Notes under the pieces: generated by a model
Seen by the model: the letters and a program-made list of their open reading frames with translations, nothing else
The model's database searches: none
What the model was told of the DNA's origin: nothing
In this document: in pieces, positions 35,001 to 45,299 of the stretch
How the letters are laid out: the number at the start of each line of letters is the position of its first letter
Numbering within the stretch: position 1 is the stretch's first letter
Position numbers and translations under genes: made by a program
NCBI GenBank assembly: GCA_023105745.1
Contig: JALGQZ010000004.1
Location: 61,435,112 to 61,499,111, forward strand
DNA from: Austropuccinia psidii
Taxonomy: Eukaryota > Basidiomycota > Pucciniomycetes > Pucciniales > Sphaerophragmiaceae
Direction: 5' to 3'
DNA: 64,000 bases

Positions 35001-36758
35001 CCCAGTGCTCCAAAAATGAATAATTCACCAAGAATCAAGGTATTTATTTCCAAAATTGTCAGTAAAATAAAAAGGAATCATCAAGATTCAGTTAAATGGG
35101 ATTTTAAATCCTCAGAGAAAGAACCAACCTCAGAAGAAGAATTAAGCAAGGAAGAAGAGATAAATAATCAAATGAACCTTCAAGTCAACAGTATTACACC
35201 TGGAAAAGAACCAAGGAAAAAGGAACCAGAAATAAAAATGTCAGAAGGATTACCAAGTGAAACCCAATCTGAAGCCAACATAAGTAATGACCATATGGAA
35301 TTGAATAATATTGATTTATCAGAAGAAATTATTGAAGAAGAAATCAAGAGAAAGAAGAAAAGAGATGCCAAGAATTTTAATCTCAATATATGTAACTTAG
35401 AAGGGAAAAAGCCCAGTGAGGAGGCTTCAACTGAAAATATAATTGCAGAAAATCATCATGTTGGAATTGATCATAGCCTTAAAAACTTTTCAACCACTTA
35501 TATAAGGCTGGGCTATGAGACAATACCAATTAAGGCAATTTTGGATGAAACTTCACCTTTGAATATTATACCCATAAAAATGGCAACAGAAATGGGTATA
35601 GGACTCAAGAATACTCAGATGCATATATGGAAGAATCATATTTTAAGAAATAAAACTGCTGGAAAGGTTTTGGTAACACTCACAGCTGGAGAAACTACTT
35701 ATTTGAAATTTTCAGCAACAAGAATTGATTATGTTGTTTTGGGTCAACAATTTTGTGATTATTTCAACATAGTAAGAAGATTAAGGAATTACCCTCAAGA
35801 AGAAGGAAAGAATAAGGAATTAAGAGCATCAAGATCAGGAATTGAAGAATACAAGGGTCATAATTTAGAAAAGGAAGACAAAAAATATGGAAATTTGGAT
35901 TTGGAAGAATATGATAGGTTATTAAAAAGACAGTATAATATGGGATACTACTATGATCATCAAAGAGAAGAGGAAAGTGCTGCAAGAGCAAAATTGGACT
36001 ATGTCAATGACAGCATTAAGGAAATTAATGGCATAAATGAACCAATGGAAGGAACAGACTTAAAATGGACAGAAAGTCAAAGTAATAAAGAAGAAGAAGC
36101 TACAGAAGGCTATCAAGCATTCAATTTGGCCTTATCAGACTATAATGAAGAGGAAAATATGGAAATTAATGATTATTCTTTGTTCAATCAGCAAATACCT
36201 GAAAAAGAAGTTAACTGGGAAGAATTAATTTTTGGAAGAAACTTGGAAGATAAAGAAAAAAGTGTTACTAGAGCTTCAAGTCCAGCTCTGAAGGGGAATT
36301 TATATGAAGAAAATAACATGAATTTTCCCCTTGATAACAATAAACAAATGAATGAAAATAATATTTCAGATGAAGAAATATTAAGGCAAATAACAGAATT
36401 TTTGAAAGAAACCACCAATAAGGAACAGGAAAAAATACCTCAGATACCTCAAGTTACAGAATTTCCCATATGCAGCAATAAAAAGAAGTTGCAAAAGAGG
36501 AAATTCAAGCATAAAATACAAAATAATACTTCAAAATTAATAAAAAATATCAAAATGAACATAAATCTCACTTTGGAAATGAATCATAAAAAGAACAAAA
36601 AGATTTTTTTAAATAAAAGAAGTTTGAGGGAAGAAATATTTTCCTTTATAAATAATTTTTTCTTTACTAATGAAGAAAGGTTTAAAAATAACATTAATAG
36701 ACAGAGTAAAGGAAGAGTTAAGGGTCAAAGGAAGGGTAAATCTTCCCAAGAGGCCTAA
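32046..36758 (+). CDS. Gag-protease polyprotein of E, 1570 aa, with a second degenerate retropepsin-like domain
   Basis: The frame is open from 31737, but the first ATG is at 32046 (MDQQSTSKLPPLPED). Order: acidic and Pro-rich N-terminus; capsid-like helical region (about residues 130-350); zinc knuckle CYYCSEEGHSTGRC from residue 447; charged coiled-coil-like stretch; retropepsin with LVDTGAELSIIPE (catalytic Asp 768) and VIGRPFLADNGI; a long lysine/glutamate-rich linker; then a second segment with the same layout, AILDETSPLNIIPI (Asp 1167) and VVLGQQFCDYFNI, where the catalytic DTGA reads DETS. The tail is basic. Gag packages RNA and protease matures it. Why a dead second domain is retained is unknown; it might pair with the active domain. 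The frame is intact, so this gene is probably functional. Confidence 0.9.
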   Translation: MDQQSTSKLPPLPEDTVEGQYEEEDVEEDQTVKIQSFMKQMQDFLLSQTSKKGKRRQSIPNTPGNSPSESTLPRHIRPEDSPISPTPGPRATSTPETNPRVNNIPRRAFVSTPNNPSPLQQQVLKQERPVVKIKAKDYNLNFNGEEVEKFIKKVERIAQIEGATDEDLAMQMAFWTTDPRISDAIEAMPGYEEGNWTQLKKDLITKWGRVEPERRYRKDSLIQLFNDTQDEGGISTLSEYKKFIGEYETIITYLLRYKYIPQENMFHEDVFDCLSADIKGAISKEMIKDNVMVRAEDGGYLIPPMRILKKYIEQELEARILVTKRLSYPRIKTVKNESITKENNVKFKEEFFPGMQEALKKMKELTKTLKEQQVVVNKEVPREKEVSKQFMEQLDELSKIAKPQKIAYANPQAENLGFRSKENLPPASSRYVPYAPAQNAPKPFVRCYYCSEEGHSTGRCNELIEDQNKKWVIRQGFNYLYPNWARIPTDGKLSPKQLVREFQKEQEELKKKLEEKAKEEEQKKKEKSTAFITMDNWEDWQPPSISTGREPLGYAYGLRNTKQRRENEDRAKAQSQPLPEREATQPQEILKKKTSIPGGFIDNDDQEEEKVIIPTRYKSPRPLEANKEEEGAIHKNKTPQKQPMDEVKTIIKAPKEVRAVIKPKREDKEEVPIVEKVINKVLDQKINLTLEEIFTISPRFMNELRFLPDREKKYLMSLKSINNEEKVEDQEGNQQDIIIEERMHYACPLGMIEVSIGLEGHKVKALVDTGAELSIIPEIESIKAGIPMRALNMRLKGIGGHSTAIVGLSENTLLILPSGDERKIHFFVARGAVHTVIGRPFLADNGIRLEHSQTQGEILSFRELDGRRLCIPICSPESKGWHAQPPKGMELCNMAKVDKMEVQDNNEESRFEEISSGEVQEKKKKKEDKFGNIPNMEEYPSIEKGLEQKKDSKAKSLFKKISKKYSKQGTIWKKKQKDSISKEEHPSAPKMNNSPRIKVFISKIVSKIKRNHQDSVKWDFKSSEKEPTSEEELSKEEEINNQMNLQVNSITPGKEPRKKEPEIKMSEGLPSETQSEANISNDHMELNNIDLSEEIIEEEIKRKKKRDAKNFNLNICNLEGKKPSEEASTENIIAENHHVGIDHSLKNFSTTYIRLGYETIPIKAILDETSPLNIIPIKMATEMGIGLKNTQMHIWKNHILRNKTAGKVLVTLTAGETTYLKFSATRIDYVVLGQQFCDYFNIVRRLRNYPQEEGKNKELRASRSGIEEYKGHNLEKEDKKYGNLDLEEYDRLLKRQYNMGYYYDHQREEESAARAKLDYVNDSIKEINGINEPMEGTDLKWTESQSNKEEEATEGYQAFNLALSDYNEEENMEINDYSLFNQQIPEKEVNWEELIFGRNLEDKEKSVTRASSPALKGNLYEENNMNFPLDNNKQMNENNISDEEILRQITEFLKETTNKEQEKIPQIPQVTEFPICSNKKKLQKRKFKHKIQNNTSKLIKNIKMNINLTLEMNHKKNKKIFLNKRSLREEIFSFINNFFFTNEERFKNNINRQSKGRVKGQRKGKSSQEA

Positions 36759-37383
36759 AATTCTCCATTTATTTGTATTATTAATTTTCTTTGAATAAAA
36801 TAAAAAAAAAAATAAAAAAAAAAAATAAAATAAAATAAAATAAAAATAAAAATCAAAAATTAAAAAAATATATATATATTTGTATTATTATGTGGCTGGG
36901 CAATTCAGGCTCTTTTACCTTATACAAGCATTTTATTGAATGTATTTTGTTTTTTGTATTTTTTATTTTATTTTTTATTATTGTTCTTTTTTATTCATGA
37001 TCTTAGAAAATAATTTATAAAATTAATCCAATATATAAATATATATATATATATATAAAAGTAATGAAAGTAAAAAAAAAAAAAAAGAAATAAAATAAAA
37101 TAAAATATATATATAAATACAGATAGTATATAATGAACTATTTAAGATGATTTTTTATGGTTTAAATAAGAATTATTATTATTTATTCTTTTTTTTACTT
37201 TATTTTTATTTTATTTTATCTTTTTAACTTTTTCTTTTTTTAACTAAATAACTAAAAAATATAATATAATATAATATAAAAAAAAAACTAAAAAATCTAT
37301 TATTTTTTAGTTTATAGTAAAAAAAATTATTAATAAATAAATAAACATATATGTATATTTAAAATAAATAAAAAAATATATTT

Positions 37384-37403
37384 AATGTCCTCAGTAAGAC
37401 ATT
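37384..37403 (+). repeat. Covarying hairpin, copy 1
   Basis: Stem AATGTC (37384) with GACATT (ending 37403), followed by AAACTGC. The stem differs from the later copies, but both arms changed together. Confidence 0.75.
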
Positions 37404-37906
37404 AAACTGCTTAAACTTAAAAGTTATATTTAAGCTTAAACTTTTTTTTATTAAATTTTTTACTTAATACTTATTTTGCACGATGGTATCCACAGCCTAA
37501 AGGCTGTTTTCTTAAAAAGCGCAACAGTTTATGGATCCGGGCAGATAGTCGCATATAAATTCCAGCAGCAGTACCAAGAAAGTCAATAAAATAAATAAAT
37601 AAAATAATATAAGAATAATAAAAATACAAATAACAATAATAATATTAAATCAAAACAACCTAGCAAAACTCAGACAATAAAACCGAACAAACTAAAGAAA
37701 CATTAAACATTTATTTTATCGCTTACAACTCAGATTACATGGGTTTTTTTTTTTTAGTTCATTTTTTATTTATTTTTTATTATTTTTTTTCTATATATAT
37801 AATTTTTTTTTTTAATAGTTCATTTAGAAAATAAATAAATAATAATAAGAATAACTAAAATAAAAACTAATAATGGCACTTTAGGCGGTAAAACAATAAG
37901 CCTAAG

Positions 37907-38790
37907 AACCGCCGGCGTGGTAAATTTCTTCGTACGGTCCGTTTGTAGGGTAGTAGGTGGGTTCGGACGGTGGTTGCTGTTCAGCAATGAGGATCAAGAT
38001 CCTTGGTAACATAAAAAAAAAAATAATAAATAAAAATAAATTAAATTAAATTAAAAAAAATAAAAATAAATAAATAAATAAAGAGTACTTACTCCTCTAA
38101 GTGGGTGTACCAAAGTACAATGGATCGAACGGAGGCCATGATGATGTCGTGAGCATCGCGAAAGGTATCGTAGGCGGGAGGTGTTGTACCAAAAAATAGG
38201 TGCATGTTAGCACCAAGCTGATTCATCTCAGCGTCGAAAAGGAAAAAGTAATAACCGAAGTCGATTTTCAACTCGTCAATTGTTGGAATTAAAGGGGGAG
38301 TTGGGATCTCAGATTGAGCCCAGGATGGTGTAGCAGGGGAGGCAACGGAAACGTTAGGTAAAACTGGAGGTGGAGAAGAGTCGTCCGAATCGGAAAACAT
38401 ATTTGAAAAGGGCAAAATCGCGGCTATGGGATCGGAACCCAGGCTCGCATCCATAGGAGAGTTCTGAATGGTCGTAGCAGCAGACGACGAATTATTGTTC
38501 GAGTTCGTACTACTAATCAAAGAACCATTTGGCTCGCTATCGTTATTCGGCGGTGGATTAGGAGGGGTAAGATTCAAGGACGGATTATAAAAAGACGGGT
38601 GAAGGAAATTGTTTGACACTGTATATAAATTGAAAAAGGACCGCTTGGAAGCGGTAAATTGAAACTATAACGAATGTTGTTGAAATGAATAACAACATTC
38701 TGCTCGCCAGAAGTGTCAGGGCGAACTTCGAAGGAAAAAGACATACCACACTATCCGTAGCAAAGAAATAAAATGAGCTAACAACCAAAA
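37907..38790 (-). CDS. Antisense spliced ORF inside E, unknown function
   Basis: Minus strand. A long frame at 38619-38089 encodes a Pro/Asn/Ser-rich protein (NLTPPNPPPNN ... TIDELKIDFGYYFFLFDAEM ... VRSIVLWYTHLEE). A GTAAGT donor at about 38091 and an acceptor near 38000 join it in frame to a last exon reading EQQPPSEPTYYPTNGPYEE ... GGS-stop at about 37907. Upstream, 38755-38630 encodes MSFSFEVRPDTSGEQNVV in another frame; its join to the main exon is unclear (an unseen intron, or a frameshift). More GTAAGT-bounded exon-like pieces lie at 38900-39100. No domain recognised. It could be a captured host gene or an antisense ORF of the element. Confidence 0.5.
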
Positions 38791-39292
38791 TAGGGGAAGA
38801 TATTTATAGAAAAAAAATAATAGTAATAATAATAAGAAATAAAAAAAAAATAATAATAATAATAAATAATTAATCAATATAAACCAGCAAAGCATGGGTA
38901 GGAAGAAAATGGCTTACCTAAAAGTCGGCCAATTCTTTTTGACATGCTGGACGTAAGTTAGGGGACCTTACAAATAAAAAAAATAAATAAATGTCAGCAA
39001 AGGTTAAAAAAAAAAAAAAAAAAAAAAAAAGACTTACGTAGAGAAGCAGTGAAATCAAACGAGATCGGCCATTTTTCCTTGCCGATCAACAACAGTAAAA
39101 AAAAATAAATAATAATAATAAATAAAAAAAAAAAAAATTAATTATAAATAAACAAAACGTAAAAGGTATATATAAAAAAAATAATAAACAAATAAAATAA
39201 AAGAAACCCACGGCGGCGAACCGGAATAAAGAGTAATAAATAATTTGATGCCACAAATAAAGAACTACAAAAAAAAAAATAAATAAATAAAT

Positions 39293-39324
<32 letters not shown>

Positions 39325-39722
39325 AAGAAGAACAAACTCACAATGACGGGGGGAAATAAAGATGATGTCGTGAGTCACAGTGACGTAAAAAAAAGAAGAC
39401 AAACGAAAGTAGCAATAAGATAAAAAAAAAAAAAATAAATAATAAAATAAAATAAAGTAGAGAGTGGGTTTGGACAGGTGCGCGTCCAAACACCGTCGAC
39501 AAGTAATACAATGACGAAGGCCATGCAGCTGCTGCGTAGCAGCCGCGCGACCTGTTACAGGATTTTTTTTACATATGCTACGTTGCATATGTAAATGAAT
39601 AATAATTTTAATATTTTTTTTAATATTTTATTCATTTTGGGTACATAAGATTAAAATAAAATAAAAAAAAAAAAAAGAATTAATATAATAATTAAAATTA
39701 AAAAAAAAAAATATAAAAATAT

Positions 39723-39753
<31 letters not shown>

Positions 39754-40298
39754 ACATAATAATAAAATAATAAATAGTATTATTATAATAAAATAAACAG
39801 GATTAAAATTAAAAAAAATTCTACAAATATATTAAAATTTAAAATTAAATTTAAAATTATATATATAAAGATTAACTTAATATATATATAATTGAGTATT
39901 GATTTTATTGTATTTAATTTATTTTTTTAATATTTCATTTATTTTAATATATAAAATATATATATATATATAAAATAAAATAAATAAATAAATATATGAT
40001 CCAGTTTATTTATTTTCAATCATAAAGCAATAAAATAAAATAATGTTTGAAAAAAAATATAAATTTGAATTTATTTTTTTTCAATTCTTTATTGGGAACA
40101 GCAAAGTATACATATGAAAGTATGAATAAATAAATAAAATATATATATTATTAAGATTTATATATATTTAATTAATAATTTATTTAATTTTCAATAGCTT
40201 CATCAAATAATATAAAGAAATGTTAAAGCTACATCAGATGTAGCATTCACATATAAAATTAATCAATAAAAGTTATACAAATACATAAATAAAATGAT

Positions 40299-41190
40299 AA
40301 GTCCCTAGTAAGACTTTAAAAGGCTAAATTTATATTAATTTATATTAAATTCAACATTTAATTAGTATTCTCTACTTGTTTATTATTTATTAAAAAAAAT
40401 GGAGAGGGGAATATTCCCCTCAATCTTATCAATTCATAGTTATTATATAAAAGGTAATAATAAATACTATAGTCAAAATTGTTTTTGTTTTATTATTATC
40501 TCATTTTGTTATGTAATAATAGAAGGATTTATTAGTTCATGGTAGTGTTATAAAAAAAAATAAAGGAAAATAAAGAATAAAAAAAATGGAGAGGGGATGA
40601 ACCCTCAGCCATATAATCCATATTTAATGGAAATGGTTTTATTTCAGTTTCATTGCATATTCTTTATATATGTAATGTAAATATACACATTTGATTTAGT
40701 TTTTTTTATATTATCTGGTTGGGAAGTTGGTTTGTGTATTGGGTTATTTCTCATTTTATCAGTGTAGTCTTAGTGTGTTTTAATAATCATAAAAAAAAAC
40801 AGAGGTCCTAGACAAGACCTTAAACTGTCCAAATCATTTTTTTATATATGTACTTTATCTGAAGGTCTTAGACAAGACCTTAAACTGTCCAAATCATCTT
40901 ATATCTTTTTTATTTTTATCAAGAAACTTTAATAATTTAACCAAAGGTCCTTAGTATGACCTTAAACTGCCTCATAAAGATTTCTTTATTTCAATTATAG
41001 TCTCAGGGCAAAAACAGAGGTCCTAGACAAGACCTTAAACTGTCCAAATCATCTTATATTTATTTATTTTTTTATCCAGAAGCTGTAATAATTCAATCAA
41101 AGGTCCTTAGTATGACCTTAAACTGCCTCATAAAGATATTTTACCATAATTATAGGATCAGAACTAAAACAGAGGTCCTGGACAAGACCT
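40299..41190 (+). repeat. Cluster of seven covarying hairpins (copies 2-8)
   Basis: Starts of stems: 40299 (AAGTC/GACTT), 40803 (AGGTC/GACCT), 40862 (AAGGTCTT/AAGACCTT), 40944 (AAGGTC/GACCTT), 41018 (AGGTC/GACCT), 41100 (AAGGTC/GACCTT), 41173 (AGGTC/GACCT). Loops are about 4-9 nt. Nearly all are followed by TTAAACTG or a close variant, and the later ones by CC(A/T). Two alternating subtypes: one with loop CTAGACAA, one with CTTAGTAT. Confidence 0.85.
40399..40410 (+). repeat. Extra polypurine-tract-like motif 1
   Basis: ATGGAGAGGGGA, identical in core to the tract before the 3' LTR. Further copies at 40586-40597 and 41270-41280. Confidence 0.7.
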
Positions 41191-41316
41191 TAAATTGTAC
41201 CAAATTATTTTTTATTTATTTTTTATGGAAAATTATGGTGGAAATAGTCAATAAGAAGGGATTTATTAAATGGAGAGGGAAATTGCCATCAAGATGGAAG
41301 AATGGAACTGGAACAG

Positions 41317-41362
<46 letters not shown>

Positions 41363-41744
41363 CATAAAAAAAAAAATAAAAAATAAAAAAAATAAAACAA
41401 GGGGTGGTACTTATTTCTTCTCATCACTCCTTATGATGTTAAGTTTTGGGGGAGTAGTGGGAAATAATCAGTTATTCATTATTTTCATTAGCATTTATCT
41501 AATTTTATATTATATAAAACAAGCAGAATTAGAAAATCAGACATTAAATCAGTTAAAAAAGCAGGGAGATTCAAAATCAATATAAAGAACCATCAACAGA
41601 CAATCTCAACATAATTAAGGTGTGAAAATAAAATATGGCATACTTGCCATAATCAATCAAGATCAACATAAAAGATTTGGAAGAAGAAACAGGGAAAATT
41701 TCATTAAGCTTCAGTTGGATAATGAATGCTGGGGACAGCATTAA

Positions 41745-41757
41745 ATGGAGAGGGGGA
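41745..41757 (+). promoter_or_regulatory. Polypurine tract of E
   Basis: ATGGAGAGGGGGA ends one base before the 3' LTR starts at 41758, the expected place for plus-strand DNA priming. Confidence 0.85.
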
Positions 41758-43543
41758 TGTGGTATGCCATACCATATCAGCTTAATAAATTTTTTCAGGG
41801 GAGTGAAAAGTAGCAGTACCCCTATGGGTAGCTTCTGTTGGAAACAAAAGAAAAGGATATTTGTCCCAGTTGGTAAGGTGATTCCTTGTGTCAAGGAAAC
41901 TGGCCATGTCATTGGTTCAAGCCACATTGAAGACATAAAGAAAAGAAAAAAAAAAAAAAAAAAATGTCAAAATTTTTGGAAAATCCTTTTAAAGTTTGGA
42001 AAATACCTGAAACCTAACCCTAAAATAAATTAGGTTTCAACCCACAAATTGGCCTAAAAAAAAGTTCTAAATTCAAGACAGCAGAAGGAGGATACATAAA
42101 CAGATTACATAAGCAGGAAGGAGTTAAGAAAGTATTAGTAATCAGATTACTTGATTAGTAATACTTAGGGAGTTAAAGGATGCAGGTACCATGGAGTATT
42201 AGTCAGCAAGTCTAAGGATTAGTAATAAAGTTCAAATAAGCACCAGCAAAAACACCTCAAATTAGTAAGCAACCCAACAAATGACATCATCAAGCAAACA
42301 AATGATGCAATGATCTACATAAATGACATCATTTAGGTGGGACCACCAGAAAAGAATTTTCCCAGCCAAAAGAAACTGAAAAATTCTAAGTCCCTCTTTT
42401 TGAACACCTCCCATGGAGAGCCCAAAAATTATAAATAGAGGGCCTCTCCCCCCAAATTTTTCCTCTTTCCCTCATGTCTTTTATCCCCCCAAAAGTGGAA
42501 AGTGGATTTAAATTCATCCCTGACTATCAGGTTAACTAGTCTACAAATATATAATTCTATTATATAAAGGATAAAAAGGCCTTATATAATAGTCTTATCA
42601 AAAAAATAAAAAAAAAAGTCTTATAAAAAAAAAGAAGAGCTTTATAATATAATTTTATTATATAAAGGATAAAAAGGCCTTATATAATAGTCTTATAAAA
42701 AAAGAAAAATTCTTAAAATAAAGAAGCAGTCTTATAAAAAAAAGTATTATAAAAAAGAACAACTTTATAATATAATTTGATTACATAAAGGATAAAAAGG
42801 CTTTACATAATAGTCTTATAAGCTTAAATTAAATAAAATAGTATTTTTAAAAAAAAAGATTTTACCTTATTATAAGCAATCAAAGCTTTGAAGAAGGAAA
42901 AGAAGGGTCACTTAGTTATTTTATTAAGAAATTATTATTATTTCATTTCAAAAAGTCATATTTTGGTTACTACAAGGACATTTTATTAATTATAAAAGAA
43001 AATACCTATTATAGGAATACAGTAGTGCTATTCTTATTAAAAAGAAAGAATTATTATCAAATTAAATTATTAAAGAGTGGCTATTATTTAGTCTGGTCAT
43101 ATCAGAATTTCATTTCATTCAAAATAATAAATCATACAAAAAAAAAGTGTTTGATTGTTTGTTCAGTATTATTATTAGTCTAGTGTCTCCATATTATATT
43201 GAGTTATTGTTGTAGTAGTATTTTGTGTGATTTGTGTTAGTTTTTTTCTTTTGGTTAATTAAATAGTGTTATATTTAAAAGGTTAAATAAATATTTTGAG
43301 ATCAAGCAAAGTCTGATTGAGTCTGTTGAATACACTTTTCTGAATTAGCCACCATCAATAAATAAATTGATTGTGAACTCAAGTTAAGATAATTCAGCAT
43401 TTTTCAGGAAGGGCAGTCTAGATTATTCTAGCACACAAGCAGAGCAAGGGTTACAAGCTTGAACAGCAATTCAAAACTGTTTTCTTGTAATTTCCCCTTC
43501 CAGGTACTGCCTCATTTTATCCCACACAAGAGGAGTTCCCACA
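41758..43543 (+). repeat. 3' LTR of element E
   Basis: 1,786 bp, nearly identical to 29903-31682. It has the same TATA box at 42430 and ends GTTCCCACA at 43543. Confidence 0.94.
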
Positions 43544-45137
43544 GCATGAGGCAGAAGAACAATGGGGGTCTGGCTGAGTATTGCAATTTATTGAATTGTC
43601 AAGCTGAGTCAAATCCCCTTTGTTTCCTTAAATTGCCACCCGATCACCCAGGAGGGTGGTCGTGAGGCCCTTGTTGAATGTGCATTCAACGTGCAATGCA
43701 CAAGTGACTCATGCAGAAATGCACCCGGTGCATTTGGTCACAAGTGACCGCGGCAAGATCACCGGCCGTATGGCCTGGTGATAGTCTTTGAACAAAGGGG
43801 GGGGCTGTAAGACAAGTGAATACAGCGTGAGCTTGCCTTGACCCATTGCTCAGGTTTGCTTTCGGGTCATAATTGAAATGCTCAGTGGCTGAACATTTTA
43901 ATGGCACAGTTATTCAACTATTGATATAACAATATCAAATGCACCATGCTGAGCCATTGCTCAGTCGTTTTTGTATGCCCACAATCTGAGCATTTGGCAC
44001 AGCATCGGGTGACATTTCAGCCAGCTGCAGCATTTCACACGCTTTGGTGAAGTGCTCCAAACTGAGCCTTCCAATGAACTATTGCAAAAATAGTTCATTC
44101 AATGGCTTTACTGAGCACTTTCACACAGTGCTTTTGACCATGATATGCTCAGCTTGCGTGTGCAAATCGGGTGAGATGCGAAGCTGAGCATGTGGCACAT
44201 GAGCTACGTATATGCAAACGATCGGAAGGTGCATGCACATTCGCTATATGCATGCAGGCTCAAGCAGTATAACACCTTCCTGATCTGTACAGCCAACACT
44301 GTAGTACGCAGTACACCTGTGTAAATGTATGCTGCGGGGCAGAGCAAAAGCTGTTCAGCAATGTAACATGAAAATCACGTCAAGCCATTGAGTCATATAT
44401 CTCAACTGCATCCCTTTGGTGCACCTTTTTGCAGAGCTCTGCCTAACAATGGCATAGACGCGGGTGTAATCCGAGTTAATGAAAGTGGGTCATAATGGGA
44501 TGACTTATTATTTGGGTAATACACAAACAATGGATTCACTCCGGTGCCATTGTCGGGGCCAACAATGACTGGCCCTGCTTGTTCATTGTCGGGCAGCCAC
44601 ACGCTTTCATACGCACCCCCGATGGGTCATACACAGGCAGCTTTCACACGCCTGGAAGACATTTTACTGCCAGTGTTCCGACCGGCTAGTTTCTTGGTCG
44701 GGTGGTCAGCTTTACTGCAGACGCTCACCCGCTTGCGCGTGGAAACCTGAGGCCAATCAGTGTGGATTTGCTTCAGCCTCATCCACATCAGAATAATCCC
44801 AGCCTATGATTGCTGAGGCTGGTTATGTTTGCGTGGGTATCTCCCACCGCGGGTAATTTTCTTCACGTTCTCACACGCCCCGCGCAAGTTGGGGCACCTG
44901 GCTTGCAGCCAGAAATTCCCTTGGGTGGGTGGCCTCTTTCTCCGGAGTTTTGTACATGCGTGAGGCAAAGACCGTGATCCCAATCTCGGGGGATAAACTG
45001 CCTCCTCAAACGCAATAGGGGTGAATGTAGATGTGGATCATGCCTCACGGTCGGTGCCCCGTTTGATCATGCCACACTTCCGCCCCTGAAGCCCAGTTCG
45101 AATCCGTCATCAGAAAACTTCACGCAAAACCAAAGTC

Positions 45138-45163
45138 ATGTTTGGTGGCACGCCACCGAACAT
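45138..45163. repeat. Palindrome family member
   Basis: Halves ATGTTTGGTGGCA and CGCCACCGAACAT; 11 of 13 pairs. A sister copy lies about 110 bp downstream. Confidence 0.75.
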
Positions 45164-45273
45164 ATCTCACCCACCCACACACAAACATCCCCACAGTGAG
45201 ATTGCCCTTTGAAACGGCCAACATTGCCCAGTAGGTCCCTGTGCGACAATTAACCTGGGGAAGATATGCATCC

Positions 45274-45299
45274 ATGTTTGCTGTCACACCAGCGAACAT
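45274..45299. repeat. Palindrome family member
   Basis: Halves ATGTTTGCTGTCA and CACCAGCGAACAT; 10 of 13 pairs, extended by C/G at the outer ends. Confidence 0.7.

Larger units (their letters stand above)
36759..41757. other. 5-kb non-pol region of element E
   Basis: Extremely AT-rich, with poly-A/T and TATATA microsatellites and no sense ORF related to pol. It contains an antisense spliced ORF (about 37907-38790), eight small hairpins (37384-41190) and four polypurine-tract-like motifs. A less AT-rich island lies at 37880-39590, containing the antisense exons. Confidence 0.8.
29903..43543 (+). mobile_element. Large LTR retrotransposon E, Gag-protease only, nested in D
   Basis: 13,641 bp. 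LTRs 29903-31682 and 41758-43543 are nearly identical by eye (a few substitutions and A-run length differences), both TGTGGTATGCC to GTTCCCACA. It has a primer-binding site right after the 5' LTR and a polypurine tract right before the 3' LTR. The only sense gene is Gag-protease (32046-36758). No RT, RNase H or integrase motif occurs in the 5 kb that follows, so E must be mobilised in trans or has lost pol. Flanks CGCGT and GCATG do not form a clear TSD. Confidence 0.93.

Noticed and set aside
39138..39588. Phe/Tyr-rich minus-strand ORFs resembling membrane proteins
   Set aside because: Translations of poly-A/T microsatellites.
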